This document shows positions 34,050-42,381 of a DNA stretch of 64,000 bases, piece by piece. Both the position numbers and the translations under genes were made by a program. Numbering within the stretch: the stretch's first letter is position 1; every line of letters starts with the position of its first letter. Below the pieces are notes generated by a model, which was not told the origin of the DNA, did not search any database, and was given only the letters and a program-made list of their open reading frames with translations. The stretch lies in the NCBI GenBank assembly GCA_046328525.1, contig JAXLWK010000008.1, positions 124,001 through 188,000 of the forward strand. The letters run 5' to 3'. Source of the DNA: JBDHWG01 sp046328525. Lineage in GTDB: Bacteria; Chloroflexota; Anaerolineae; Epilineales; JAHCIE01.

Positions 34050-34165
34050 GCTGGTGATATGAGCGGCAGGGATACACCCGGTCCCATCTCGAACCCGGAA
34101 GTTAAGCCTGCCAGCCCCGATGATACTGCTCGGGTAACTGAGTGGGAAAGTAGGGCATTGCCAGC
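34050..34165 (+). rRNA. rrf: 5S ribosomal RNA
   Basis: 116 nt. Conserved internal blocks are CGGTCCCATCTCGAACC and CCGGAAGTTAAGCCTGCCAG. The 5' GCTGGTGAT pairs fully with the 3' ATTGCCAGC as helix I, with two G-U pairs. It stands alone: no 23S lies upstream, where a minus-strand ABC gene begins instead. Two tRNA genes follow, so it heads a small plus-strand stable-RNA unit. Confidence 0.95.
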
Positions 34166-34171
34166 GCCCTT

Positions 34172-34244
34172 GTCTCCGTAGCTCAGCGGATAGAGCGTTA
34201 GGTTGCGGACCTAAAGGTCGCAGGTTCAAGTCCTGCCGGGGATG
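34172..34244 (+). tRNA. tRNA-Arg (anticodon GCG)
   Basis: 73 nt, all four arms pair: acceptor GTCTCCG/CGGGGAT (two wobbles), D-stem GCTC/GAGC, anticodon stem TTAGG/CCTAA with loop TTGCGGA, and T-stem GCAGG/CCTGC with TTCAAGT. The loop gives anticodon 5'-GCG-3', which reads CGC (Arg). Bacteria normally use ACG, edited to ICG, for this box. CCA is not encoded. It lies 6 bp past the 5S gene. Confidence 0.85.
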
Positions 34245-34252
34245 CTCTCCCT

Positions 34253-34327
34253 GCCCCTGCAGAGCAGGCTGGAGTGCTCATCACACTGTCAATGTGAAGA
34301 TCGCGGGTTCAAGTCCCGTCGGGGGCG
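34253..34327 (+). tRNA. tRNA-Asp (anticodon GTC)
   Basis: 75 nt. Acceptor GCCCCTG/CGGGGGC, D-stem GAGC/GCTC, anticodon stem TCACA/TGTGA with loop CTGTCAA, T-stem GCGGG/CCCGT with TTCAAGT, discriminator G. Position 8 is C rather than the near-universal U, and the D-loop lacks the usual A21. The gene may be slightly degenerate or the molecule unusual. CCA not encoded. Confidence 0.8.
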
Positions 34328-34330
34328 CCT

Positions 34331-34354
34331 GGGCCACCTCAATCGAGGTGGCCC
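34331..34354 (+). terminator. hairpin after the 5S-tRNA unit
   Basis: A perfect 10-bp stem (GGGCCACCTC/GAGGTGGCCC) around AATC, 3 bp after tRNA-Asp. The following TTCCCGTT is a poor U-run, so termination may be partial and read on into the methyltransferase gene. Confidence 0.65.
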
Positions 34355-34384
34355 TTCCCGTTGAGTCAGCACGGAGGGGTACAG

Positions 34385-35086
34385 ATGGCATCGAACAGAG
34401 ACGCGCTTCAGGAGCAGATTGACTACTACCGGGCGCGGGCGGCGGAGTACGACGAGTGGTTCCTGCGCCTGGGCCGCTACGACAAGGGCGCGGCGCTGAA
34501 CCGGCTGTGGTTCGACGAGATCGGCCAGGTCGCCGACGCGCTCGAGGCGTTCCACCCCACGGGGGACGTGCTGGAGCTGGCGTGTGGGACGGGCTGGTGG
34601 ACGGAGCGCCTGGCGCGCCACGCCGCCCACATCACGGCGGTGGACAGCTCGCCGGAGGTCCTCGCCCTCAACCAGGCCCGCCTCGGCAGCGACCGCGTCG
34701 AGTACGTCCAGGCGGACCTGTTCGCGTGGCAGCCGCCGCGCGCCTACGACGTGGTCTTCTTCAGCTTCTGGCTGTCCCACGTGCCGCCGGAGCGGTTCGC
34801 GCCGTTCTGGGCGATGGCGCAGGCGGCGCTTGCGCCGGGCGGGCGGGTCTTTTTCATCGATTCGCTGTTCAACCCGACCGGCTCGGCGTTCAACCAGTCC
34901 TTCGGCGCTGTGGACGAGTCGCTCCAGGTGCGGAAGCTCAACGACGGGCGCCAGTTCACCATCTACAAGGTCTACTACGACCCGGCGCAGCTGCCCGCGC
35001 GCCTGGCCGACCTCGGCTGGGACGCGCGCGTCTACCAAACCGCCAACTACTTCCTGTATGGCGCAGGCTTGCCTGAACCGGAGTGA
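34385..35086 (+). CDS. class I SAM-dependent methyltransferase
   Basis: 233 residues from the ATG at 34385 (GGAGGGG upstream). Motif I VLELACGTGWWTERLARHA, post-I Asp in ITAVDSSPEVLALNQARL and the motif II/III region YDVVFFSFWLSHVPPERF, then LAPGGRVFFID, are those of a small-molecule methyltransferase (Methyltransf_11/25). The first 30 residues (DYYRARAAEYDEWFLRLGRYDKG) are typical of the same group. The substrate cannot be named. It begins 31 bp after the stable-RNA terminator hairpin. Confidence 0.9.
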   Translation: MASNRDALQEQIDYYRARAAEYDEWFLRLGRYDKGAALNRLWFDEIGQVADALEAFHPTGDVLELACGTGWWTERLARHAAHITAVDSSPEVLALNQARLGSDRVEYVQADLFAWQPPRAYDVVFFSFWLSHVPPERFAPFWAMAQAALAPGGRVFFIDSLFNPTGSAFNQSFGAVDESLQVRKLNDGRQFTIYKVYYDPAQLPARLADLGWDARVYQTANYFLYGAGLPEPE

Positions 35087-35120
35087 CGGGTGACGGATGG
35101 CGAGGTGACACCGCCAGGCT

Positions 35121-35239
35121 GTCATTGCGAGCGGACGCGAAGCAATCTCCCGCGCTTACGACAGATACTTTAACGCGGGATAGCGCGCCTATGACCCGCC
35201 GGGAGATTGCTTCGGCGGCAAAGCCCGCCTCGCAATGAC
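35121..35239. repeat. inverted-repeat element, family A, third copy
   Basis: GTCATTGCGAG...GAAGCAATCTCCC and GGGAGATTGCTTCG...CTCGCAATGAC, 119 bp, directly followed by a family D hairpin. Confidence 0.85.
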
Positions 35240-35260
35240 GCCGCTTCTATGAAAGAATTG

Positions 35261-35323
35261 AAACGCAGAGGCGCAGAGAAAGACATCTTGATCTTCCCTT
35301 TGCGCCTCTGCGCCTTTGCGTTT
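35261..35323. repeat. hairpin element, family D
   Basis: AAACGCAGAGGCGCAGAG and CTCTGCGCCTTTGCGTTT are complementary arms of a 63-bp unit that ends 11 bp from the SEC-C gene stop. Confidence 0.75.
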
Positions 35324-35333
35324 CTAAACCGTC

Positions 35334-36395
<1,062 letters not shown>

Positions 36396-36417
36396 AATAC
36401 CACCTGAAGAGGGAATT

Positions 36418-36488
36418 GCCACGGAGGCACAGAGAACACAGAGAAGGCCTTATATCCTAATACTCTGTGTCCTCTGTGCCTCTGTGGC
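36418..36488. repeat. inverted-repeat element, family G, second copy
   Basis: GCCACGGAGGCACAGAGAAC and GTCCTCTGTGCCTCTGTGGC pair, 71 bp, in the gap between ClpC and the SEC-C gene. Confidence 0.8.
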
Positions 36489-36521
36489 TAGTTCTATCTG
36501 CCAGACGCGACGATTGGAGAC

Positions 36522-39038
36522 TTACTCGTTGTCGTCGTCGCTGGCGTTGAGGGCGTCTTCGAGCTGCGAGACCGCGCCCTCGCGGCGGTCGAAGACCAGC
36601 TTCTCCTTGCCATCCACCTCGGCCACGTCCACGATGACCGTGTCGCCGGCCTTGAAGTGGCCGGCCAGCACCTCGCGGCTCAGCGGGCTTTCGATCTCGC
36701 GGGCGATGACGCGCTTCAACGGGCGCGCGCCGTACTCCGGATCGTAGCCGGCCCTGGCGAGCCAGTCGCAGGCGGCGTCGCTCAGCTCGAGGTTGAAGCG
36801 CTGCTCCGCCATGCGCTCGGCCAGGTAGCCGACCTGGAGGTCCACGATACGGCGGATGTGCTCCGGCGCGAGGTTGTGGAAGACGATGATCTCGTCAATG
36901 CGGTTGAGCAGCTCGGGGCGGAAGGCCCGCTTCAGCTCGTCCACGACGTTCTCGCGGAAGCTCTCGATGCTCGCCACGTTGGCGCTGTCGGGGCCGGTGC
37001 GGAAGCCGATGGTGCCGCCGCGCGCGCCCTGCTGCGCCATGCGCGTGCCGATGTTCGAGGTCATGATGATGACGGTGTTGCGGAAGTCCACGGTGTTCCC
37101 GTGGCCGTCGGTCAGCCGCCCATCCTCGAGCACCTGCAACAGCACGTTCCAGACCTCCGGGTGAGCCTTCTCGATCTCGTCGAACAGCACCACCTGGTAC
37201 GGGCGGCGGCGCACCGCCTCGGTCAGCTGCCCGCCCTCGTCGTAGCCGACGTAGCCGGGCGGCGCCCCAATCAGGCGCGACACCGTGTGGGCCTCGCGGA
37301 ACTCGCTCATGTCCACGCGCACCATGGCGTCGTCCTCGTCGAACAGGAACTCGGCCAGGGCCTTCGCCAGCTCGGTCTTGCCAACGCCGGTGCTGCCCAG
37401 GAAGATGAACGAGCCGATGGGCCGGCGCGGGTCCTTCAGGCCGGCGCGCGAGCGGCGGATGGCGTCGGCCACGGCCGCCACGGCCTCATCCTGGCCGATG
37501 ACGCGCTCGTGCAGCGCCTCCTCCATCTTCAGGAGCTTGGCGCTCTCGGCCTCCATCATGCGCGAGACCGGGATGCCCGTCCACGAGTGGATGATCTGGG
37601 CAATGTCCTCCTCGTCTACGATCTCGTCCAGCCCCTTCTCCTGCCGCCACTCCTCGACAAGGCCCTGGTACTCCTGCTCCATCTGGATGCGCTGGCTCTT
37701 GACGCGGGCGGCGCGCTCATAGTCGCGGCTCTGCCACGCCTCCTCTTCCTCGCTCATCAGGCGGGCGGCCTCGACGCGCATGTCGCGCACGTCCTTGGGC
37801 ATGGAGTAGATGTCAATGCGCGTCTTGGCGGCGGCCTCGTCAATCAGGTCAATCGCCTTGTCCGGCAGCTGCCGATCGGTGACATAGCGGGATGAGAGGT
37901 GCACGGCGGCTTCCAGGGCCTTCTCGGTGATCCTGACACCGTGGTGCTTCTCGTAGCGGTCGCGCAGGCCGCGCAGCATCTCGAGGGCCTCGCTCTCGCT
38001 CGGCTCGTCAACGAACACGGGGGCGAAGCGGCGCTCCAGCGCCGAGTCGCTCTCGATGTGCATGCGGTAGTCGTCGAGGGTCGTCGCGCCGATGACGTGC
38101 AGCTCACCGCGCGACAGCGCCGGCTTCATCATGTTGGAGGCGTCAATCGCGCCCTGGGCCGCGCCCGCGCCGACGACGTTGTGCAGCTCGTCAATGAAGA
38201 GGACGATCTCGCCTTTGGAGTTGCGCACCTCTTCCATCGCCGACTTGAGGCGCTCCTCGAACTCGCCGCGGAAGCGCGAGCCGGCCAGCATGCCCGCCAG
38301 GTCCAGCTCGATCAGACGCTTGCCTTCCAGCGTGCCGGGCACGTCGCCGATGGCGATGAGCTGGGCCAGGCCCTCGACAATCGCCGTCTTGCCCACGCCC
38401 GGCTCGCCCACGAGCACCGGGTTGTTCTTGGTGCGGCGGGCGAGAACGCGCATCGAGCGCAGAATCTCATCCTCGCGACCGATGACCGGGTCCAGTTTGC
38501 CCTCGCGGGCGAGCTGCGTCAGGTCGCGGCCATACTTCGCCAGGGTCTGCCCCTTGGTCTCGGCGTTGGGGTCGGTGACTTTCTGCCCCTGGCGCATCTC
38601 CTTGATGGTGGCGAAGATGCCGTCCTTGGTGATGTTGATCTCGCGCAGGAGCCGCGCCGTCGGGCCGTCGCGGTCCTCGGCGATTGCCAGGAGGAGGTGT
38701 TCGGTCGAGATATACTCGTCTTCGAGCTGCTGCGCTTCCCGCTGCGCGTTCACGCCGACGTACTGGAGGCGCGGCGTGACGAAAATCTGCTGCGGGGTGC
38801 TGCTACCAGGCGCAACCGTGGCCTGGGCTGTCTTCAATATGTCTTCCGTGCGCTTGCGCAGCGACGGTGTCGAGGCGCCCAAGCGCTCGAGGATCTTCGG
38901 CACAAGCCCGTCTTCCTGCTCCAGGAGGGCGAGGAAGAGGTGCTCGGTATCCAGCTGCGTATGGCGATAGCGCAGGAGAATCTCCTGAGACCGAGCGATA
39001 GCGTCTTGCGCCTTCTCTGTGAATCGGTCGAATCGCAT
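36522..39038 (-). CDS. clpC: ClpC-type AAA+ chaperone/protease ATPase
   Basis: 838 residues (two ATGs in a row, 39041 and 39038). The order is a double Clp-N repeat (about 1-145), AAA1 with GEPGVGKTAIVEGLAQ and Walker B VLFIDELHNVVGAG, and a UVR-like middle region (EEEEAWQSRDYERAARVKSQRIQMEQ). AAA2 has GSTGVGKTELAKAL and VVLFDEIEKAHPE, followed by the D2 small domain. GGTIGFRTG in AAA2 provides the IGF loop that docks to ClpP, so it should feed a ClpP protease. It unfolds and degrades damaged or tagged proteins. The middle region is shorter than in ClpB. Confidence 0.95.
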   Translation of the reverse strand: MRFDRFTEKAQDAIARSQEILLRYRHTQLDTEHLFLALLEQEDGLVPKILERLGASTPSLRKRTEDILKTAQATVAPGSSTPQQIFVTPRLQYVGVNAQREAQQLEDEYISTEHLLLAIAEDRDGPTARLLREINITKDGIFATIKEMRQGQKVTDPNAETKGQTLAKYGRDLTQLAREGKLDPVIGREDEILRSMRVLARRTKNNPVLVGEPGVGKTAIVEGLAQLIAIGDVPGTLEGKRLIELDLAGMLAGSRFRGEFEERLKSAMEEVRNSKGEIVLFIDELHNVVGAGAAQGAIDASNMMKPALSRGELHVIGATTLDDYRMHIESDSALERRFAPVFVDEPSESEALEMLRGLRDRYEKHHGVRITEKALEAAVHLSSRYVTDRQLPDKAIDLIDEAAAKTRIDIYSMPKDVRDMRVEAARLMSEEEEAWQSRDYERAARVKSQRIQMEQEYQGLVEEWRQEKGLDEIVDEEDIAQIIHSWTGIPVSRMMEAESAKLLKMEEALHERVIGQDEAVAAVADAIRRSRAGLKDPRRPIGSFIFLGSTGVGKTELAKALAEFLFDEDDAMVRVDMSEFREAHTVSRLIGAPPGYVGYDEGGQLTEAVRRRPYQVVLFDEIEKAHPEVWNVLLQVLEDGRLTDGHGNTVDFRNTVIIMTSNIGTRMAQQGARGGTIGFRTGPDSANVASIESFRENVVDELKRAFRPELLNRIDEIIVFHNLAPEHIRRIVDLQVGYLAERMAEQRFNLELSDAACDWLARAGYDPEYGARPLKRVIAREIESPLSREVLAGHFKAGDTVIVDVAEVDGKEKLVFDRREGAVSQLEDALNASDDDNE

Positions 39039-39099
39039 CATAGCGTGTCAAGCCTTTCGTCAGGGAACTAACTGTCCATCATACGGGCGTCGTTCACGC

Positions 39100-39132
39100 A
39101 AAACCCGACAGGGCAATTCAACACCTGTCGGG
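39100..39132 (-). terminator. rho-independent terminator before clpC
   Basis: On the minus strand a 9-bp stem (CCCGACAGG with its complement) is followed by TTTTGCG. It can end DUF2207 transcription, or act as an attenuator if the clpC promoter lies upstream of it. A small inverted repeat GTTGATTATCTCAAC lies at 39180-39194. Confidence 0.6.
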
Positions 39133-39269
39133 CCGCCTACGTCAGCTCACCCAAAGTTGAGCGTACTCGACTCACGTATGTTGATTATCTCAACCGTTTA
39201 GAGATATTGGGCGCATGATTCCTTACCTGAGCTTACGGACGGCGCACATGCGTTCGACAGAGCATAACC

Positions 39270-40964
39270 TCACCCCGCGCCGCTGGAGCCGCCGCCCGCC
39301 GCGCCGCCCGCCGCCGCTGCGCCGGCCGCCGCGCTCGACGCGCCGGCGGAGCTAGACGCCGCGTGCATCACCGCCGTGAACGCCAGCCACTCGGCCCCGC
39401 TGCTCCCGCCGCCGCTGGCGTGGAACCAGGCGGGCGTCGGGGCGTGGGCCAGCTCGAACCGCTTCGCCCACTTCTTCTCCAGCCCGAAGGCGGCGGCATA
39501 CGGCAGGTACGGCTCCATGATCTCCGGCTGCTCCGGCGTCTTGCCCTCGGCGACCGCCTTCAGGTGCGCCTCGAACCCGCGCCACGCCGCCGCCTCGCGC
39601 TGGCCCGTCGCCGTGCGCTTCGAGACCGACGCGCCCATGACCACGGCGACCATGCCGAGGATGAACAGCGTCGCGGCCAGGATGAGCGCCGACGGGCCGA
39701 ACAGGAACACCATCGCCACAGCGACGACGATGAGGACGAGCAGCACGACGCCGACGAGCATCATCCACCGCGCGACCTTCTGGCGCGTTGGGTCGAGCAG
39801 CCCCAGCTGGGTCAGGCTCTCTTCCACTGCCTTCTTGATGGCGCTCTGCCCCGACTGGAGGCCCTTGCCGAGGTCGTGGGAGAGGACACGCACTGGATTG
39901 TTGGCCTTCGCGTAGGCCGCCTCGATGACGGCGGCCTCGAACGGCGCGAGGGGCGCGTCGGACTCCTCGCGCACCAGGGCGAAGTCCGCCCTGTCGAAAA
40001 TGCCGTGGCCCTTCGGCAGCTCTTCCAGGCGCAGCACGCCGCGCTCCGCCAGGTCGAACAGCGTCGCCAGAGGTGTGCCGGGCGCGTAGCCGCCGCGCAC
40101 GATGGACGCGGCCAGCGCCGGCGGGAGATTGTCCGGCGGGGTGTAGCGGGCCTCCTCGGCGGGAACGCGGGGCAGGGGCGGGAGTTGCCGCCACAACGCC
40201 AGCAAGCCCAGCGCGCCCAGTAGCAGCGTCGCGCCGGAGAGGAGAAGCATAAGCATCAGGTTGACCGGCTGCCGCGCGGCTGCGGCCTCCTCGGCGCGCT
40301 GCCACGCCGGCGGAACGTTGCTGAAGGCGGCGGCCGGCGCCCACACGCCCACGACGAACTGCTGGTTGGCGCCGATCTTCGTCGCGTCGAACGTGGCGAC
40401 CGAGCCTTCCACCTTGACGTCGGCGTCGTGTTCCCACGTCTCGGTGTGGCCGATAGGCGCGTTGGCCGGCAGGCGCACGGTCACGCGGCTGGCGGCGATG
40501 GGGTAGTCGTGGTTCGGCGGGACAGCGCCCCAGCGCACGTTGGCCTGGCCCTCGTCCAGCCGCACCAGGTCCTTGACGCGGTAGCGCAGGGTGAACGTGC
40601 GGCTCGCGTCGGTCGTCGGGTCGAAGAACCAGCGCACCTCAGTACTGGTCTGGGCCACATCGGTGGCGAAGTGGCCGGGGCTGTTGCCCGGCGTGTAGGC
40701 GACGCCGTTCTCGCTGACCTCGAAGTTGCTCAAGCCGCCGGTGAAGCGGGTGGGGACGCCGCGAAAGGCGTAGGTGAACGGCCCGCCCTGGAAGCGGAGC
40801 GTAATCGTCTCGGTCACGTCGGCCGAGCCGTCCGGCGCGACGACGATGTCCACGTCGAAGCGGTCCGCGCCGTAGGTCTTGGCGGCGGCCGATACCGTAG
40901 AGACGGCGGCCAGCGCCAGGGCGAAAAACACAAGGACGTCCAGCCAGGGTTTTACGTAACGCAT
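39270..40964 (-). CDS. DUF2207 membrane protein
   Basis: 564 residues from the ATG at 40964. An N-terminal signal/anchor (LDVLVFFALALAAVSTVSA) is followed by an extracytoplasmic beta domain (FDVDIVVAPDGSADVTETITLRFQGGPFTYAFRGVPT, typical of DUF2207). Further TM helices are LMLMLLLSGATLLLGALGLLALW and two more after 430. A cytoplasmic helical part and a Ser/Ala/Gly-rich tail (AAAGAAAAGGAAGGGSSGAG) complete the protein. The tail is low complexity. Family function is unknown. The frame's upstream extension passes through a family E repeat and was rejected. Confidence 0.9.
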   Translation of the reverse strand: MRYVKPWLDVLVFFALALAAVSTVSAAAKTYGADRFDVDIVVAPDGSADVTETITLRFQGGPFTYAFRGVPTRFTGGLSNFEVSENGVAYTPGNSPGHFATDVAQTSTEVRWFFDPTTDASRTFTLRYRVKDLVRLDEGQANVRWGAVPPNHDYPIAASRVTVRLPANAPIGHTETWEHDADVKVEGSVATFDATKIGANQQFVVGVWAPAAAFSNVPPAWQRAEEAAAARQPVNLMLMLLLSGATLLLGALGLLALWRQLPPLPRVPAEEARYTPPDNLPPALAASIVRGGYAPGTPLATLFDLAERGVLRLEELPKGHGIFDRADFALVREESDAPLAPFEAAVIEAAYAKANNPVRVLSHDLGKGLQSGQSAIKKAVEESLTQLGLLDPTRQKVARWMMLVGVVLLVLIVVAVAMVFLFGPSALILAATLFILGMVAVVMGASVSKRTATGQREAAAWRGFEAHLKAVAEGKTPEQPEIMEPYLPYAAAFGLEKKWAKRFELAHAPTPAWFHASGGGSSGAEWLAFTAVMHAASSSAGASSAAAGAAAAGGAAGGGSSGAG

Positions 40965-41009
40965 AAAGCCTCTCAATACAAACAGCAACCTCGTTGAGTC
41001 GCCAGGGTG

Positions 41010-41109
41010 TCGGACCACGAAAGGCGCGAAAAGCACGCGAAAAGCACGAAAACAATCTCTGACCGTGTGCCTTTCGCGCCTTTCGTTCCTTTCAAGCCTT
41101 TCGTGGTCC
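41010..41109. repeat. inverted-repeat element, family E, second copy
   Basis: GGACCACGAAAGGCGCGAAA and the complementary TTTCGTGGTCC at the far end; 100 bp upstream of the DUF2207 start. Confidence 0.85.
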
Positions 41110-41174
41110 CACATCTTCGTGTGCGCTCAAAAGAGCGCGCAGCGAGACCCCGGGGGAATCATCGCTGCGCGGTG

Positions 41175-41248
<74 letters not shown>

Positions 41249-41298
41249 CCGGTATGAATTATGGTGTGGCCCCGCGCCGTCCCGAGCCATCGCGGCCG

Positions 41299-41781
41299 CT
41301 ACAGGGCTTTGAATTGCTCGAAGGGCTGCTGGCACGAGTTGCAGTAATGCAGGGCGCGGCACAGCGTCGGCCCGAAGGGGTTCTCCATTACTGTGTCTGA
41401 CGAGCCGCAGTAGGGGCATCTTACCAGCGGCAAAAGCTCCAGGTCCAACTCTCCGCCGTGCTTTGCCGGCGGCGCCAGGCCGATGGTCTTCATCCGCTCC
41501 CGCGCCGAGGCCGCGATGCGGTCCGTCGTCCAGCGCGGCGTCAGCGAGATCGTGACGTCCACGTGGTCCGCGCCGAGGGCGCGCACCCGCTCCACGATGC
41601 CCTCGCGCATCACGTCCATGGCCGGGCAGCCGGAGAACGTCGGCGTGATGGTCACGCGCACCCCATCCGTCGCCACCGCGACCGTCTGGATGATGCCCAG
41701 CTCGACCACCGAGACCATGGGAATCTCCGGGTCCTTGACATCCTCCAGCGCGCTCCAGACCTGTTCCTCTGTAATCGCCAT
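41299..41781 (-). CDS. paaD: phenylacetyl-CoA epoxidase subunit PaaD-like
   Basis: 160 residues. The N-terminal MIP18/DUF59 domain reads VWSALEDVKDPEIPMVSVVELGIIQTVAV, with SGCPAMDVMREGIVERV containing the conserved Cys. The C-terminal zinc ribbon RCPYCGSSDTVMENPFGPTLCRALHYCNSCQQPFEQFKAL is specific to PaaD rather than plain SufT/MIP18 proteins. PaaD matures the iron site of the PaaA epoxidase. No paaA, B, C or E gene lies in the window, so it is either separated from its cluster or serves general Fe-S assembly. Confidence 0.9.
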   Translation of the reverse strand: MAITEEQVWSALEDVKDPEIPMVSVVELGIIQTVAVATDGVRVTITPTFSGCPAMDVMREGIVERVRALGADHVDVTISLTPRWTTDRIAASARERMKTIGLAPPAKHGGELDLELLPLVRCPYCGSSDTVMENPFGPTLCRALHYCNSCQQPFEQFKAL

Positions 41782-41877
41782 CGCCGCCTCCTCGCGTTGC
41801 GGCCCTCGCGCAGCAACAACTTCCTTCCCTCATTATACCACATCCGGCAGCGTTGCGCCTTTGTGTTGACGACGTAG

Positions 41878-42285
41878 AACGCCAGGACGCAAACGTGTCA
41901 AGGCGCCCGGGCGTACCATGTCTGATTATCCATCTCCCCTAGCGTCTTTGCGCCGTTGCGCCCTCGCGCTAAAAAGTTGGAACGCAAAGTCGCAAAGACG
42001 CGATGGCGCTAGAAGACCAAAGACTTGCTTCCTCGCGCCCTTGCGTTGGGACACTAGAACGCAATGACGCCAAGGCGCAACGGCGCAAAAAGTCTGAACA
42101 TCTAAGTCCCTCAGCGTCTTTGCGCCCTCGCGCCCTTGCGTTGAAACACTAGAACGCAATGACGCCAAGGCGCAACGGCGCAAGAAGTCTGAACATCTAA
42201 GTCCCTCAGCGTCTTTGCGCCCTCGCGCCCTTGCGTTGAAAAGATTGAACGCCATGACGCAATCTCGAAGCGTTTGGGCGTCTTG
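41878..42285. repeat. tandem hairpin array 1 (family D units), upstream of mod
   Basis: Four full units (about 41878-41970, 41980-42047, 42058-42142, 42153-42237) and a partial fifth. Each unit has a left arm like AACGCAATGACGCCAAGGCG and a right arm like GCGCCCTTGCGTT that can fold on each other. The third and fourth are nearly identical at a 95-bp period. It fills the gene-free stretch 41782-42381. Confidence 0.85.
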
Positions 42286-42312
42286 TGACTCGCCACGACT
42301 TGCCCGATATGG

Positions 42313-42318
42313 TATACT
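42313..42318 (+). promoter_or_regulatory. possible -10 of the mod gene
   Basis: TATACT, 64 bp before the mod start and just after array 1. No convincing -35 at 16-18 bp. Confidence 0.3.
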
Positions 42319-42381
42319 CGCGGTCACCCATAGCGTAACCATAAATGTCTTATCTCGTTCTGAATGACAGAGGAAACCCCT

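Noticed and set aside
40965..41114. 50-residue N-terminal extension of the DUF2207 protein
   Set aside because: It reads through a family E repeat. The ATG at 40964 gives a normal signal segment.
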